From contig JAMPYA010000134.1 in the NCBI GenBank assembly GCA_023700885.1, positions 1 to 6,309 of the forward strand: a DNA stretch of 6,309 nt. The letters are read 5' to 3'. The notes under the pieces were generated by a model, which had not been told where the DNA came from, searched no databases, and saw only the letters and a list, made by a program, of their open reading frames with translations. The stretch comes from Flavobacteriaceae bacterium (GTDB lineage Bacteria; Bacteroidota; Bacteroidia; Flavobacteriales; Flavobacteriaceae). This document shows positions 1-6,197 of this stretch, one piece after another; positions within the stretch are counted from its first letter, which is position 1; each line of letters starts with the position of its first letter. The translations under genes were made by a program, and so were the position numbers.

Positions 1-1347
1 CCAAGTATTATTCATCATTTTACCAAACATTTTTGGGAACCAATGGTAAACTCCTGCAAAAGTTCCAAATACAGCCGATAATCCCATAACGATGTGGAAA
101 TGTCCAACCACGAAATAAGTATCATGAACATTAATATCTAAGGTGGCATCGCCTAAAATTAAACCCGTTAATCCGCCAGTGATAAAAGTTGAAATCAAAC
201 CAATACTAAATAACATAGCAGGAGAAAAAATAATGTTTCCACGCCATAAAGTAGTTAAATAATTAAAAACCTTAATGGCTGAAGGAATTGCAATAAGAAG
301 TGTAGTAATTGTAAAAACGGCTCCTAAGAACGGATTCATACCGGTTACAAACATATGATGTCCCCAAACAATAAATGATAATCCACCTATGGCAAGGATG
401 GAACCAATCATAAATTTATAACCAAAAATAGGTTTTCTAGACATGGTTGATACAATTTCAGAAGTTATCCCTAAGGATGGTAATAAAACAATATAAACCT
501 CAGGATGACCTAAGAACCAAAATAAATGTTCAAATAAAATAGGACTTCCGCCAAATCTTTCAAGAGCTTGACCGCCAATATAAATATCAGATAAATAAAA
601 ACTTGTGCCGAAACTTCTGTCAAAAACTAATAATAGCACTGCTGACAACAATACAGGGAATGATAATACTCCTAAAATAGCAGTTACTAGGAATGACCAA
701 ATAGTTAAAGGAAGACGTGTAAAAGACATTCCTTTAGTTCTCAGATTTATAATTGTTACAATATAATTTAAACTTCCTATCAATGAGGAGGTTATGAAAA
801 GTGCCATAGCAACAAGCCAAAGCGTCATTCCTAATCCTGAACCGGGAATAGCTTCCGGTAAAGCGCTTAGCGGAGGGTATATTGTCCATCCTGATGCTGC
901 AGCGCCTCCTTCAACACCAAGAGAAACAAGCATTATTATACATGAAACAAAAAATATCCAATACGATAACATATTGATAAATCCTGAGGCCATATCACGA
1001 GCTCCAATTTGAAGTGGAATTAATAAATTACTAAAAGTTCCGCTTAAACCTGCCGTTAACATAAAGAAAACCATAATGGTTCCATGCATGGTTACCAATG
1101 CTAAATATTTATCTGGTGCTATAACTCCTCCATTAGCCCAACTTCCTAACAACAAATCGTTTATCCAAAATTTTTCTCCAGGCCATCCTAATTGTAATCT
1201 AAACAAAACAGACATGATAATACCAATAAATCCCATGGTAAATCCGGTTATCATAAATTGTTTTGCAATCATTTTATGATCACGAGAAAAAACATATTTC
1301 GAAATAAAATTTTCCTGATGTATATGTTCTGAATGTGTAATTTCCAT
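1..1347 (-). CDS. ctaD: Cytochrome c oxidase subunit I (partial, C-terminus off left edge)
   Basis: Catalytic subunit of an A-type heme-copper oxidase, an inner-membrane proton pump reducing O2 to water. The window holds 449 codons from the ATG at 1347; the frame is open to base 1, so about a quarter of a typical bacterial CoxI is missing and the break falls in the loop between helices X and XI. Visible ligands are H88 and H418 (low-spin heme a), H416 (heme a3), and H281, H330 and H331 (CuB). Y285 in HPEVY is the His-Tyr crosslink position, and E283 next to it marks the A1 type. D-pathway D119 and N125 and K-pathway K359 are present; the usual Thr three residues before the Lys is Ser356. The Mg-site pair H408-D409 is intact. 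It starts 18 bp after ctaC, which ends in a double stop (TAATAA), so the two are surely one operon. No Shine-Dalgarno sequence is visible, as usual in Bacteroidota. Identification is secure. Confidence 0.97.
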   Translation of the reverse strand, partial: MEITHSEHIHQENFISKYVFSRDHKMIAKQFMITGFTMGFIGIIMSVLFRLQLGWPGEKFWINDLLLGSWANGGVIAPDKYLALVTMHGTIMVFFMLTAGLSGTFSNLLIPLQIGARDMASGFINMLSYWIFFVSCIIMLVSLGVEGGAAASGWTIYPPLSALPEAIPGSGLGMTLWLVAMALFITSSLIGSLNYIVTIINLRTKGMSFTRLPLTIWSFLVTAILGVLSFPVLLSAVLLLVFDRSFGTSFYLSDIYIGGQALERFGGSPILFEHLFWFLGHPEVYIVLLPSLGITSEIVSTMSRKPIFGYKFMIGSILAIGGLSFIVWGHHMFVTGMNPFLGAVFTITTLLIAIPSAIKVFNYLTTLWRGNIIFSPAMLFSIGLISTFITGGLTGLILGDATLDINVHDTYFVVGHFHIVMGLSAVFGTFAGVYHWFPKMFGKMMNNTW

Positions 1348-1365
1348 AAATATTATATTTCTTTA

Positions 1366-2337
1366 TTATTTGAAAGATTGGTTAGTGGCTAACCATTTAT
1401 TATAATCTTCTTCACTTTCTACAACAATCTTCATTTTCATAGAAAAATGTGCCATACCACATATTTTATTACATAAAAGCATATAATCAAATTCAGGGTT
1501 TTTGGTAATTCTTCTCATTTCCTGTGTTGTATATTTCGGGGTGAAATTAAATTGAGTTTTTAAACCGGGAACACAATTCATTTGGGCTCTAAAATGAGGC
1601 ATATAAGCACTGTGCATCACATCTTGGGCTCTAAAAACAAATTGTACAGGTTTATTTACCGGAAGATGAAATTCATTTTTAACAATTTTATCGTCAAAAG
1701 CAACGGCATCAGTCGTGTCAATTCCTAAAAAATTTGAACCCTTTATTAAAAATACATTAGCCCTACCCAACTTTCCATCATTTCCTGCATAGCGTGCTGT
1801 CCAGTCGAATTGTTTGGCGTATAATTCAATTAAAACTTTTTCATCTTTATCATTTAAAGGTTTCATAATAGAATTCCAATTGAATAATCCAATGGATATC
1901 AATACCACTAAAACCAATGCAGGTAAGGCTGTCCACAATAATTCTAGTTTTAAATTGTGCGTAAAAAATGCGGGTTTTCTATTTTTACTAAAAGCATATT
2001 TATATACCAATATAAAAAGTAAAATGTGAGTGACTACAAAAACAATAATGATGATAATTCCGGTTAACAACATTAATGAATCGTATTCTTCTCCATGAAC
2101 TGAGGCTGCTTCAGGCAATAAAGAACCTCCCCATTTAAAAATTAGGAAAATAATAAATAAAAAGAAACCAATGCCAAATGCTATAAAAAACCATCCTTGA
2201 GTTTTATTTTCTAGTTCGTCAAATTTTAAATCATCAGGATTTTCCTTGAACATTTCTTTAAAATCACCTCCTTTTAAATAGAAAAAAGTTATCAGAAATA
2301 GAATTAAAATAAATGCAAATGCTGAGAGTAATAACAT
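1366..2337 (-). CDS. ctaC: Cytochrome c oxidase subunit II (CuA subunit)
   Basis: Membrane-anchored subunit that takes electrons from cytochrome c, or from alternative complex III, and passes them through the binuclear CuA centre to heme a. It has 323 residues. Hydrophobic segments lie near 2-20, 48-68, 88-113 and 133-152, that is one or two more than the two-helix mitochondrial form; the first may be a signal anchor. The periplasmic cupredoxin domain follows. CuA ligands are H242, C289, C293, H297 and M300; the sixth is the backbone carbonyl of residue 291. That residue is Lys where bovine CoxII has Glu198, a Mg ligand. The electron-entry Trp (bovine W104) aligns with F177 in the QFDW motif, while W179 matches bovine W106. 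An extra Cys, C255, lies near the site. There is no fused cytochrome c domain: the protein stops 23 residues after the last ligand. The gene sits 35 bp after ctaB and 18 bp before ctaD. The ATG at 2337 starts the first hydrophobic stretch directly. Confidence 0.96.
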   Translation of the reverse strand: MLLLSAFAFILILFLITFFYLKGGDFKEMFKENPDDLKFDELENKTQGWFFIAFGIGFFLFIIFLIFKWGGSLLPEAASVHGEEYDSLMLLTGIIIIIVFVVTHILLFILVYKYAFSKNRKPAFFTHNLKLELLWTALPALVLVVLISIGLFNWNSIMKPLNDKDEKVLIELYAKQFDWTARYAGNDGKLGRANVFLIKGSNFLGIDTTDAVAFDDKIVKNEFHLPVNKPVQFVFRAQDVMHSAYMPHFRAQMNCVPGLKTQFNFTPKYTTQEMRRITKNPEFDYMLLCNKICGMAHFSMKMKIVVESEEDYNKWLATNQSFK

Positions 2338-2350
2338 ATTATTTTGTTTT

Positions 2351-2364
2351 AATCAATATTGATT
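2351..2364. repeat. Perfect 14-bp palindrome between ctaB and ctaC
   Basis: AATCAATATTGATT reads identically on both strands and fills much of the 35-bp gap between the ctaB stop and the ctaC start, ending 14 bp before the ctaC ATG. It could be a small dyad operator or a weak RNA hairpin (five A/T-rich pairs with a four-base loop) in the ctaB-ctaC transcript. It has no following T-run that would make it a convincing terminator. By my rough estimate, about one such palindrome is expected by chance in 6.3 kb at this base composition, so function is unproven. Confidence 0.3.
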
Positions 2365-2372
2365 TTTGTTAA

Positions 2373-3272
2373 TTAAAGGTATTTTGAAATCATCAGTAAT
2401 ATTTGAACTAATGGTAAATAATAAAAAGACCCAAACATCAATTTTTTAGCATTTTCCATTTTTCTGTTTTGATATAATTGATAGGCTTGATAAGTAAAAT
2501 TAATGGTTAATATCATTATCAAGAATCCTATTAAGTTTCCTACATAGTTCTCTAAATAAAAAAATAATACCAATGGTATTATTAAACTAGTAGATAAGAA
2601 TGTAATAATTGCACTAAATTTTGTTCTTCCGTTTAGTGATGGCAAAAGTCTAAAACCTGCTTTTTTGTAATCATCATCTAACATCCATGCGATAGCCCAA
2701 AAATGTGGAAATTGCCACAAAAACTGTAGTGTAAAAAGTAATATACACCAAATATCTATAGTGCCGGTAAAAGCCACATAACCAATAACTGGCGGTGCAG
2801 CTCCGGCAACAGCCCCTGCAAATACAGCCAAACGAGATTTTTGTTTTAAGGGAGTATATATAAAAGCGTAAATAATTAATGATAAAACCCCTATCATTGA
2901 TGATAAGAAATTAAAGAAATAATTTAATAGAAAGACTCCAAAAATTCCTAATACTAGCGAAACAACATAGGCTTCCGTTACTGATAATCTTCCTGAAGCA
3001 ACAGGTCTATTGCCGGTTCTGGTCATGAGTTTGTCAAGGTCTTTTTCAAATACCTGATTTAATCCGTTGGCTGCTCCTGTAATTAAAAATCCGCCTAAAA
3101 GAAGTATTGTTAATAAGAAAAAATTTATGGAAGAATCTGATCCTAAAACATATCCAAATCCGGCAGAAAAAACAACTGACATCGTTAATCGGACTTTTAC
3201 TAATTGTAGATAATCTAAAAATCTGTCGATAGTAAAATGAGTAATTTTACTTTGAATAGAGGTATAATGCAT
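2373..3272 (-). CDS. ctaB: Protoheme IX farnesyltransferase (heme O synthase)
   Basis: Integral membrane UbiA-family prenyltransferase that adds a farnesyl group to heme b to give heme O, the precursor of the heme A used by the downstream oxidase. At 299 residues it has the normal length for the family. The first prenyl-diphosphate motif spans N72 to D80, with E76, D78 and D80; E76 stands where many CtaB/CyoE proteins have Asp. It is followed by the R-T-x-N-R-P element (85-90) and V-A-S-G-R (91-95). The TPLK element (140-143) and the G-A-A-P-P-x-x-G-Y stretch (157-165) are family hallmarks. The second acidic motif is D199-D200-D201-Y202 followed by A205-G206, preceded by FPHFW (188-192). Several hydrophobic segments cover the rest. 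The ATG at 3272 gives a short N-terminal extension before the conserved region and lies 156 bp from the previous gene, so ctaB is probably first in a ctaB-ctaC-ctaD operon. Heme A synthase (ctaA) is not in the window. Confidence 0.94.
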   Translation of the reverse strand: MHYTSIQSKITHFTIDRFLDYLQLVKVRLTMSVVFSAGFGYVLGSDSSINFFLLTILLLGGFLITGAANGLNQVFEKDLDKLMTRTGNRPVASGRLSVTEAYVVSLVLGIFGVFLLNYFFNFLSSMIGVLSLIIYAFIYTPLKQKSRLAVFAGAVAGAAPPVIGYVAFTGTIDIWCILLFTLQFLWQFPHFWAIAWMLDDDYKKAGFRLLPSLNGRTKFSAIITFLSTSLIIPLVLFFYLENYVGNLIGFLIMILTINFTYQAYQLYQNRKMENAKKLMFGSFYYLPLVQILLMISKYL

Positions 3273-3428
3273 TATTGTTAATTGATTTCAATTTCAATCA
3301 CAATGTATGCAATTAGAAACTTTTAAAAATAACAGTTAGATAATTATTATTTATAAGTAAATAAAAATAAGTAATGTTATTTAAAAATACATCAATAAAA
3401 AACAAAGAATATTATCAATGTCATTTTG
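3273..3428 (-). promoter_or_regulatory. Intergenic region upstream of ctaB, probable promoter region
   Basis: This 156-bp gap is the only sizeable non-coding stretch between complete genes and is extremely A/T-rich. It is the natural place for the ctaB-ctaC-ctaD promoter and for the end of the upstream transcript. I looked for the Bacteroidota pattern (TTTG near -33, TAnnTTTG near -7) on the minus strand and found only imperfect matches: TATTCTTTG just after the DUF420 stop, with three bases instead of two between TA and TTTG, and TACATTG about 30 bases before the ctaB ATG. Other structure includes a direct repeat ATAAGTAA at 3353-3360 and 3367-3374, and a 7-bp inverted pair at 3327-3333 and 3376-3382. 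None is strong at this base composition. No G/C-rich hairpin with a T-tail is visible. Confidence 0.35.
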
Positions 3429-3953
3429 TTATTTATAATATGGTGAAATCATCAAATAAACAATTACACCAGTAATTGCTACATATTCCCAAAGTAAAAA
3501 AGTAATTGGCGCAATTTTTTTATGTCCTTTTATATCATTAATAAAAGCTCTAAAATACGTATGAAGCACTAACGGAATTAAAATAACTGAGCTAAAAATA
3601 TGTGTTATCAAAATAAAAAAATACAAGTATTTTATGAATCCTTCGCCACCAAATTTCGTTGCTTCAGTTGTTGCATGATACAAAATATACATCACTAAAA
3701 ATGTTATAGAAAGTAAAAAGGCAATTTTTACCAATAATTCATGTAATTTTCTATGACCATTTTTGATAAAATAAACAGCAAAAATAAGCACCAGTGCGGT
3801 AGCAGCATTTATTACTGCATAAATATGAGGTAAAAATGAAAAATTCCCTTCAAATTTAACTTGAAAAAGCAACACAATAATTACCGGAATTAAAACTGAT
3901 ATTACAGTGATTAATTTTTTTACTTTTTTTTGATTTCTTGTAAGTATTTCCAT
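3429..3953 (-). CDS. DUF420 membrane protein, CtaM-like oxidase maturation factor
   Basis: A 174-residue integral membrane protein with five predicted helices, near residues 14-31, 44-63, 73-93, 107-130 and 148-170. It matches the DUF420 family by its pattern of membrane-edge histidines: H43 in L-P-H-I-Y, H67 and H71 in G-H-R-K-L-H, H93 at the end of helix 3, H118 and H131 in helix 4, plus W155 in the last helix. Known relatives include YozB of Bacillus and CtaM of Staphylococcus, which is required for a functional aa3-type oxidase. A similar role in heme-copper oxidase maturation fits the ctaB-ctaC-ctaD genes downstream, but the biochemical function is not settled and is inferred here. The ATG at 3953 is 15 bp after the moeB stop, so it is probably co-transcribed with the Moco genes, while 156 bp separate it from ctaB. 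The short lysine-rich N-terminus suggests it lies in the cytoplasm. Confidence 0.82.
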   Translation of the reverse strand: MEILTRNQKKVKKLITVISVLIPVIIVLLFQVKFEGNFSFLPHIYAVINAATALVLIFAVYFIKNGHRKLHELLVKIAFLLSITFLVMYILYHATTEATKFGGEGFIKYLYFFILITHIFSSVILIPLVLHTYFRAFINDIKGHKKIAPITFLLWEYVAITGVIVYLMISPYYK

Positions 3954-3968
3954 AGCATTTTTATCAGT

Positions 3969-5066
3969 TTAGATATGATTTAATGAGTCTGTCCCGTTTT
4001 CTAAATTGTAAACTTTTAAATTAGGATGTGCATCAATCAAAGCAATTGCTGCATCATAACTCATTAAACCTTTTGAACAAATTAATATATAATCGTGAGT
4101 TGGTTTAATGGGCATTCTAAATGGATCAAAGCTAAAATAAGGCATTCTGATAACTTTTTCATTGTATTTGTTTCCGGGTAATTTCCCGCTAAAAGACAAA
4201 ACTACGACCTTATCATTTTTCATTTTATCCCAAAATTCAGTAGCATTTATTTTTATAATTTCATTTGAAAAATCACAACTTAAAGGTTGATATTTTTCTT
4301 TGTTATAAGTTGTTAAAATTTCGTCAGCAGCAATTTTTTTCTGAATTTGAATATTTTGAGAAGTGTGATGTAAACTATTGTAGATAAATATTTTGTCAAT
4401 TAATAAACTCCCTTTTTTAAGAATAATTTTTAATATTTCATTTGCTTGATGCAAAGCTATCATTCCGACAATAGTATTCAAAGTACCGGCTTCTGCACAG
4501 CTTGGAGGAAGTTTTGTTGGAATTTCCGGAAAAGCATCTCTTAAATTGGAAGATCTAATTCCGTCACCTAAATCATAATTAAAAGTGGCTACATAACCGT
4601 CAAATTTATGTAAAGATCCGTAAACCAATGTTTTATTTTGAATAACACAGCTGTCATTTATTAAATATTTAATGTGTAAATTGTCTGTACAATCAACAAT
4701 AATATCAGCATTAATGATATAATTTAAAATATTATTTTTTGTAATTTCAACTTGATATTCAGTCACTTTTACAAAAGAGGTTATATTTTCTATGTAACTT
4801 TTTAAACAAGAAACTTTAGGTTTTCCAACATCATTTAATCCATAAAAAACCTGACGATGTAAATTAGAAACCGTAACAACATCAAAATCTATAAGCTCTA
4901 TATTTCCAACACCGCTTGCTGCTAAAAAAACGGCAACATTGCTGCCTAAACCACCACAACCAATAATTAATATTTTAGCTTTTTGGAGCAAATTTTGGCC
5001 ACTTTCTCCAACTTCACTTAAGGTAATTTGTCGTTCATATAATTGATTAAATGTAGGTTTATCCAT
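3969..5066 (-). CDS. moeB: MoeB/MoeZ-type E1-like adenylyltransferase with C-terminal rhodanese-like domain
   Basis: ThiF/MoeB/HesA-family enzyme that adenylates the C-terminal Gly-Gly of a sulfur carrier such as MoaD, in the cytoplasm. Numbering from the ATG at 5066 (365 residues): the partner-subunit Arg finger is R12 in Y-E-R-Q, the nucleotide loop is G-C-G-G-L-G (36-41), D60 and D62 follow, then N68 and R71 in S-N-L-H-R-Q, K82 in G-K-P-K, and D125 in D-C-T-D-N. The C-A-E-A-G motif at C190 is conserved. Both zinc-binding CxxC pairs of E. coli MoeB and ThiF are absent, as in MoeZ/MoeBR proteins. A rhodanese-like domain covers about 265-365; Cys330 sits at the active-loop position but the loop (CSKGLMS) lacks the usual Arg, and the D-x-R-E element is replaced by S-F-S-G near 291-294. 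A TTG at 5081, directly after the previous stop, would add five residues; I prefer the ATG. The setting between a mobA-like gene and DUF420 favours a Moco role over thiamine. Confidence 0.87.
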   Translation of the reverse strand: MDKPTFNQLYERQITLSEVGESGQNLLQKAKILIIGCGGLGSNVAVFLAASGVGNIELIDFDVVTVSNLHRQVFYGLNDVGKPKVSCLKSYIENITSFVKVTEYQVEITKNNILNYIINADIIVDCTDNLHIKYLINDSCVIQNKTLVYGSLHKFDGYVATFNYDLGDGIRSSNLRDAFPEIPTKLPPSCAEAGTLNTIVGMIALHQANEILKIILKKGSLLIDKIFIYNSLHHTSQNIQIQKKIAADEILTTYNKEKYQPLSCDFSNEIIKINATEFWDKMKNDKVVVLSFSGKLPGNKYNEKVIRMPYFSFDPFRMPIKPTHDYILICSKGLMSYDAAIALIDAHPNLKVYNLENGTDSLNHI

Positions 5067-5081
5067 GATTTTAGGGGTCAA

Positions 5082-6197
5082 TTATTTTTTTAATTCCTTT
5101 TTTACTTGTTCAAACTCTTCTGGAGTATTGACATTTCTGAGGTAATCTTCATCAATTGAAATTAATTCAACATCAGAATTAATTAATACTTTTCTCGGAC
5201 AAGAATATCCTATACTTAAATACTGAAGTATTATTGGATATGATTTTGGCTCCCAAATAGTAATTAACGGTTCCGGAAACGGATTGTTTTTTCCAATAAA
5301 TGTAGTAGCAATTTTTGCTGGATTTCTTTTGCTGATAAGGAATTGTAATAATTTTTCATCAACAAAAGGTAAATCTGTTGCTACCACCAAAATAGCATTA
5401 TTGGGATGTTGCATAAACGCAGAACAAATTCCGCCAATTGGCCCTAAACCCACAAATGTATCTGGAATTATATTTTGATGATTGAAATCCTGTTCTTTTC
5501 GAGAAGAAATATAGACTTCACCAGCAATATTTTTTTGCAATAAATGGTATAAATGTTCCCGTTGATTAGTGCCAAAATATTTTAAAGAACTTTTATCGGT
5601 TCCCATACGTTCACTTTTTCCGCCAACAAGAATAAGTCCGTTTAGAACGGGCGTTTCATGATGTATTTCATTTAAAATATAGGTGCTAATATGTTCAATA
5701 TCAGTTAAATTGAAAGATGGAATATTTTCGATATTCAAAAATTTTTCTTTTAAAAAAGGAAAAATACTTGAGTTTTTTTCCATTTTTATGAAACATAAAA
5801 CATCAGTAAGTTGGTCAATTCTTTTTAAAAGAGACGCTTCTTTTTTCTCATCAAGAATGATTATTTGTTTTTTTCCTTGAAAGTGATTTCCGTTAATAAA
5901 AGTTAAATCATATTTGGCAAAAAGTAGTTTATTCTGGATTGAATTTTCCTTACTTTTTTGATGAATCGAAAGCGTGTTATTTTTGTTAAAAGTGTATTTA
6001 TTTAAAATAAGTTCTTCATTTACATCATGATGCGAAGCATCTATATAAGCAATTTTATTAGGATTTAAATTAACCGAAATATCATTAACCAAAGTAGAAA
6101 TAACACTACAAGAGCTTCCTAAAAAGGCTATTTCATTTGTTGCAAAATGCCCAAAATTCCGTAGCGGTAATTTAGTGTGTTTTTGGTGTTTTTTCAT
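5082..6197 (-). CDS. mobA: MobA-like molybdenum cofactor nucleotidyltransferase with degenerate MobB-like N-terminal domain
   Basis: A 371-residue cytoplasmic protein. The C-terminal half, from about 185, is a MobA-type GT-A nucleotidyltransferase that would transfer a nucleotide (GMP in MobA) to molybdopterin. It shows the signature L-V-G-G-x-S-x-R-M-G-x-D-K at 190-202 (usually LAGG), G-L-G-P-I-G-G at 250-256, the metal-binding D275 in A-T-D-L-P, E-P-L near 309-311, and N-V-N-T-P-E at 355-360. The first ~180 residues are extra compared with a stand-alone MobA of about 190-200 residues. They look like a worn MobB-type P-loop domain: a strand plus loop G27-S-S-C-S-V-I-S in place of GxxGxGKT, then a Y-I-D-A-S-H-H segment near 51-57 and I-N-G-N-H-F at 101-106. 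No P-loop Lys remains, so GTP hydrolysis there is unlikely. The ATG shares its A with the moaC stop (TAATG), implying translational coupling. A CTP-using MocA-like activity cannot be excluded. Confidence 0.82.
   Translation of the reverse strand: MKKHQKHTKLPLRNFGHFATNEIAFLGSSCSVISTLVNDISVNLNPNKIAYIDASHHDVNEELILNKYTFNKNNTLSIHQKSKENSIQNKLLFAKYDLTFINGNHFQGKKQIIILDEKKEASLLKRIDQLTDVLCFIKMEKNSSIFPFLKEKFLNIENIPSFNLTDIEHISTYILNEIHHETPVLNGLILVGGKSERMGTDKSSLKYFGTNQREHLYHLLQKNIAGEVYISSRKEQDFNHQNIIPDTFVGLGPIGGICSAFMQHPNNAILVVATDLPFVDEKLLQFLISKRNPAKIATTFIGKNNPFPEPLITIWEPKSYPIILQYLSIGYSCPRKVLINSDVELISIDEDYLRNVNTPEEFEQVKKELKK

Noticed and set aside
794..1279. Two plus-strand open frames (794-1012 and 1076-1279)
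   Set aside because: They lie antisense inside ctaD, whose minus-strand frame carries all catalytic motifs; the plus-strand products have no recognisable domain.
1814..2029. Plus-strand open frame inside ctaC
   Set aside because: Antisense shadow of a well-supported CoxII gene, with no motif of its own.
3282..3299. Possible FNR/CRP-type box upstream of ctaB
   Set aside because: TTGA and TCAA half-sites are present but separated by 8 or 2 bases, not the 6 expected of the FNR consensus, and the inner bases do not pair.
3353..3374. Direct repeat ATAAGTAA as regulator sites or start of a repeat array
   Set aside because: Only two 8-base copies in A/T-rich DNA; no third copy and no dyad symmetry.
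3327..3382. Inverted repeat AAATAAC / GTTATTT as a terminator after the DUF420 gene
   Set aside because: Only seven A/T-rich pairs with a 42-base loop and no clear T-tail; expected by chance in this composition.
5284..5880. Two plus-strand open frames (5284-5478 and 5683-5880) inside the mobA-like gene
   Set aside because: Antisense to a conserved gene; the hydrophobic translations follow from reverse-reading A/T-rich codons.
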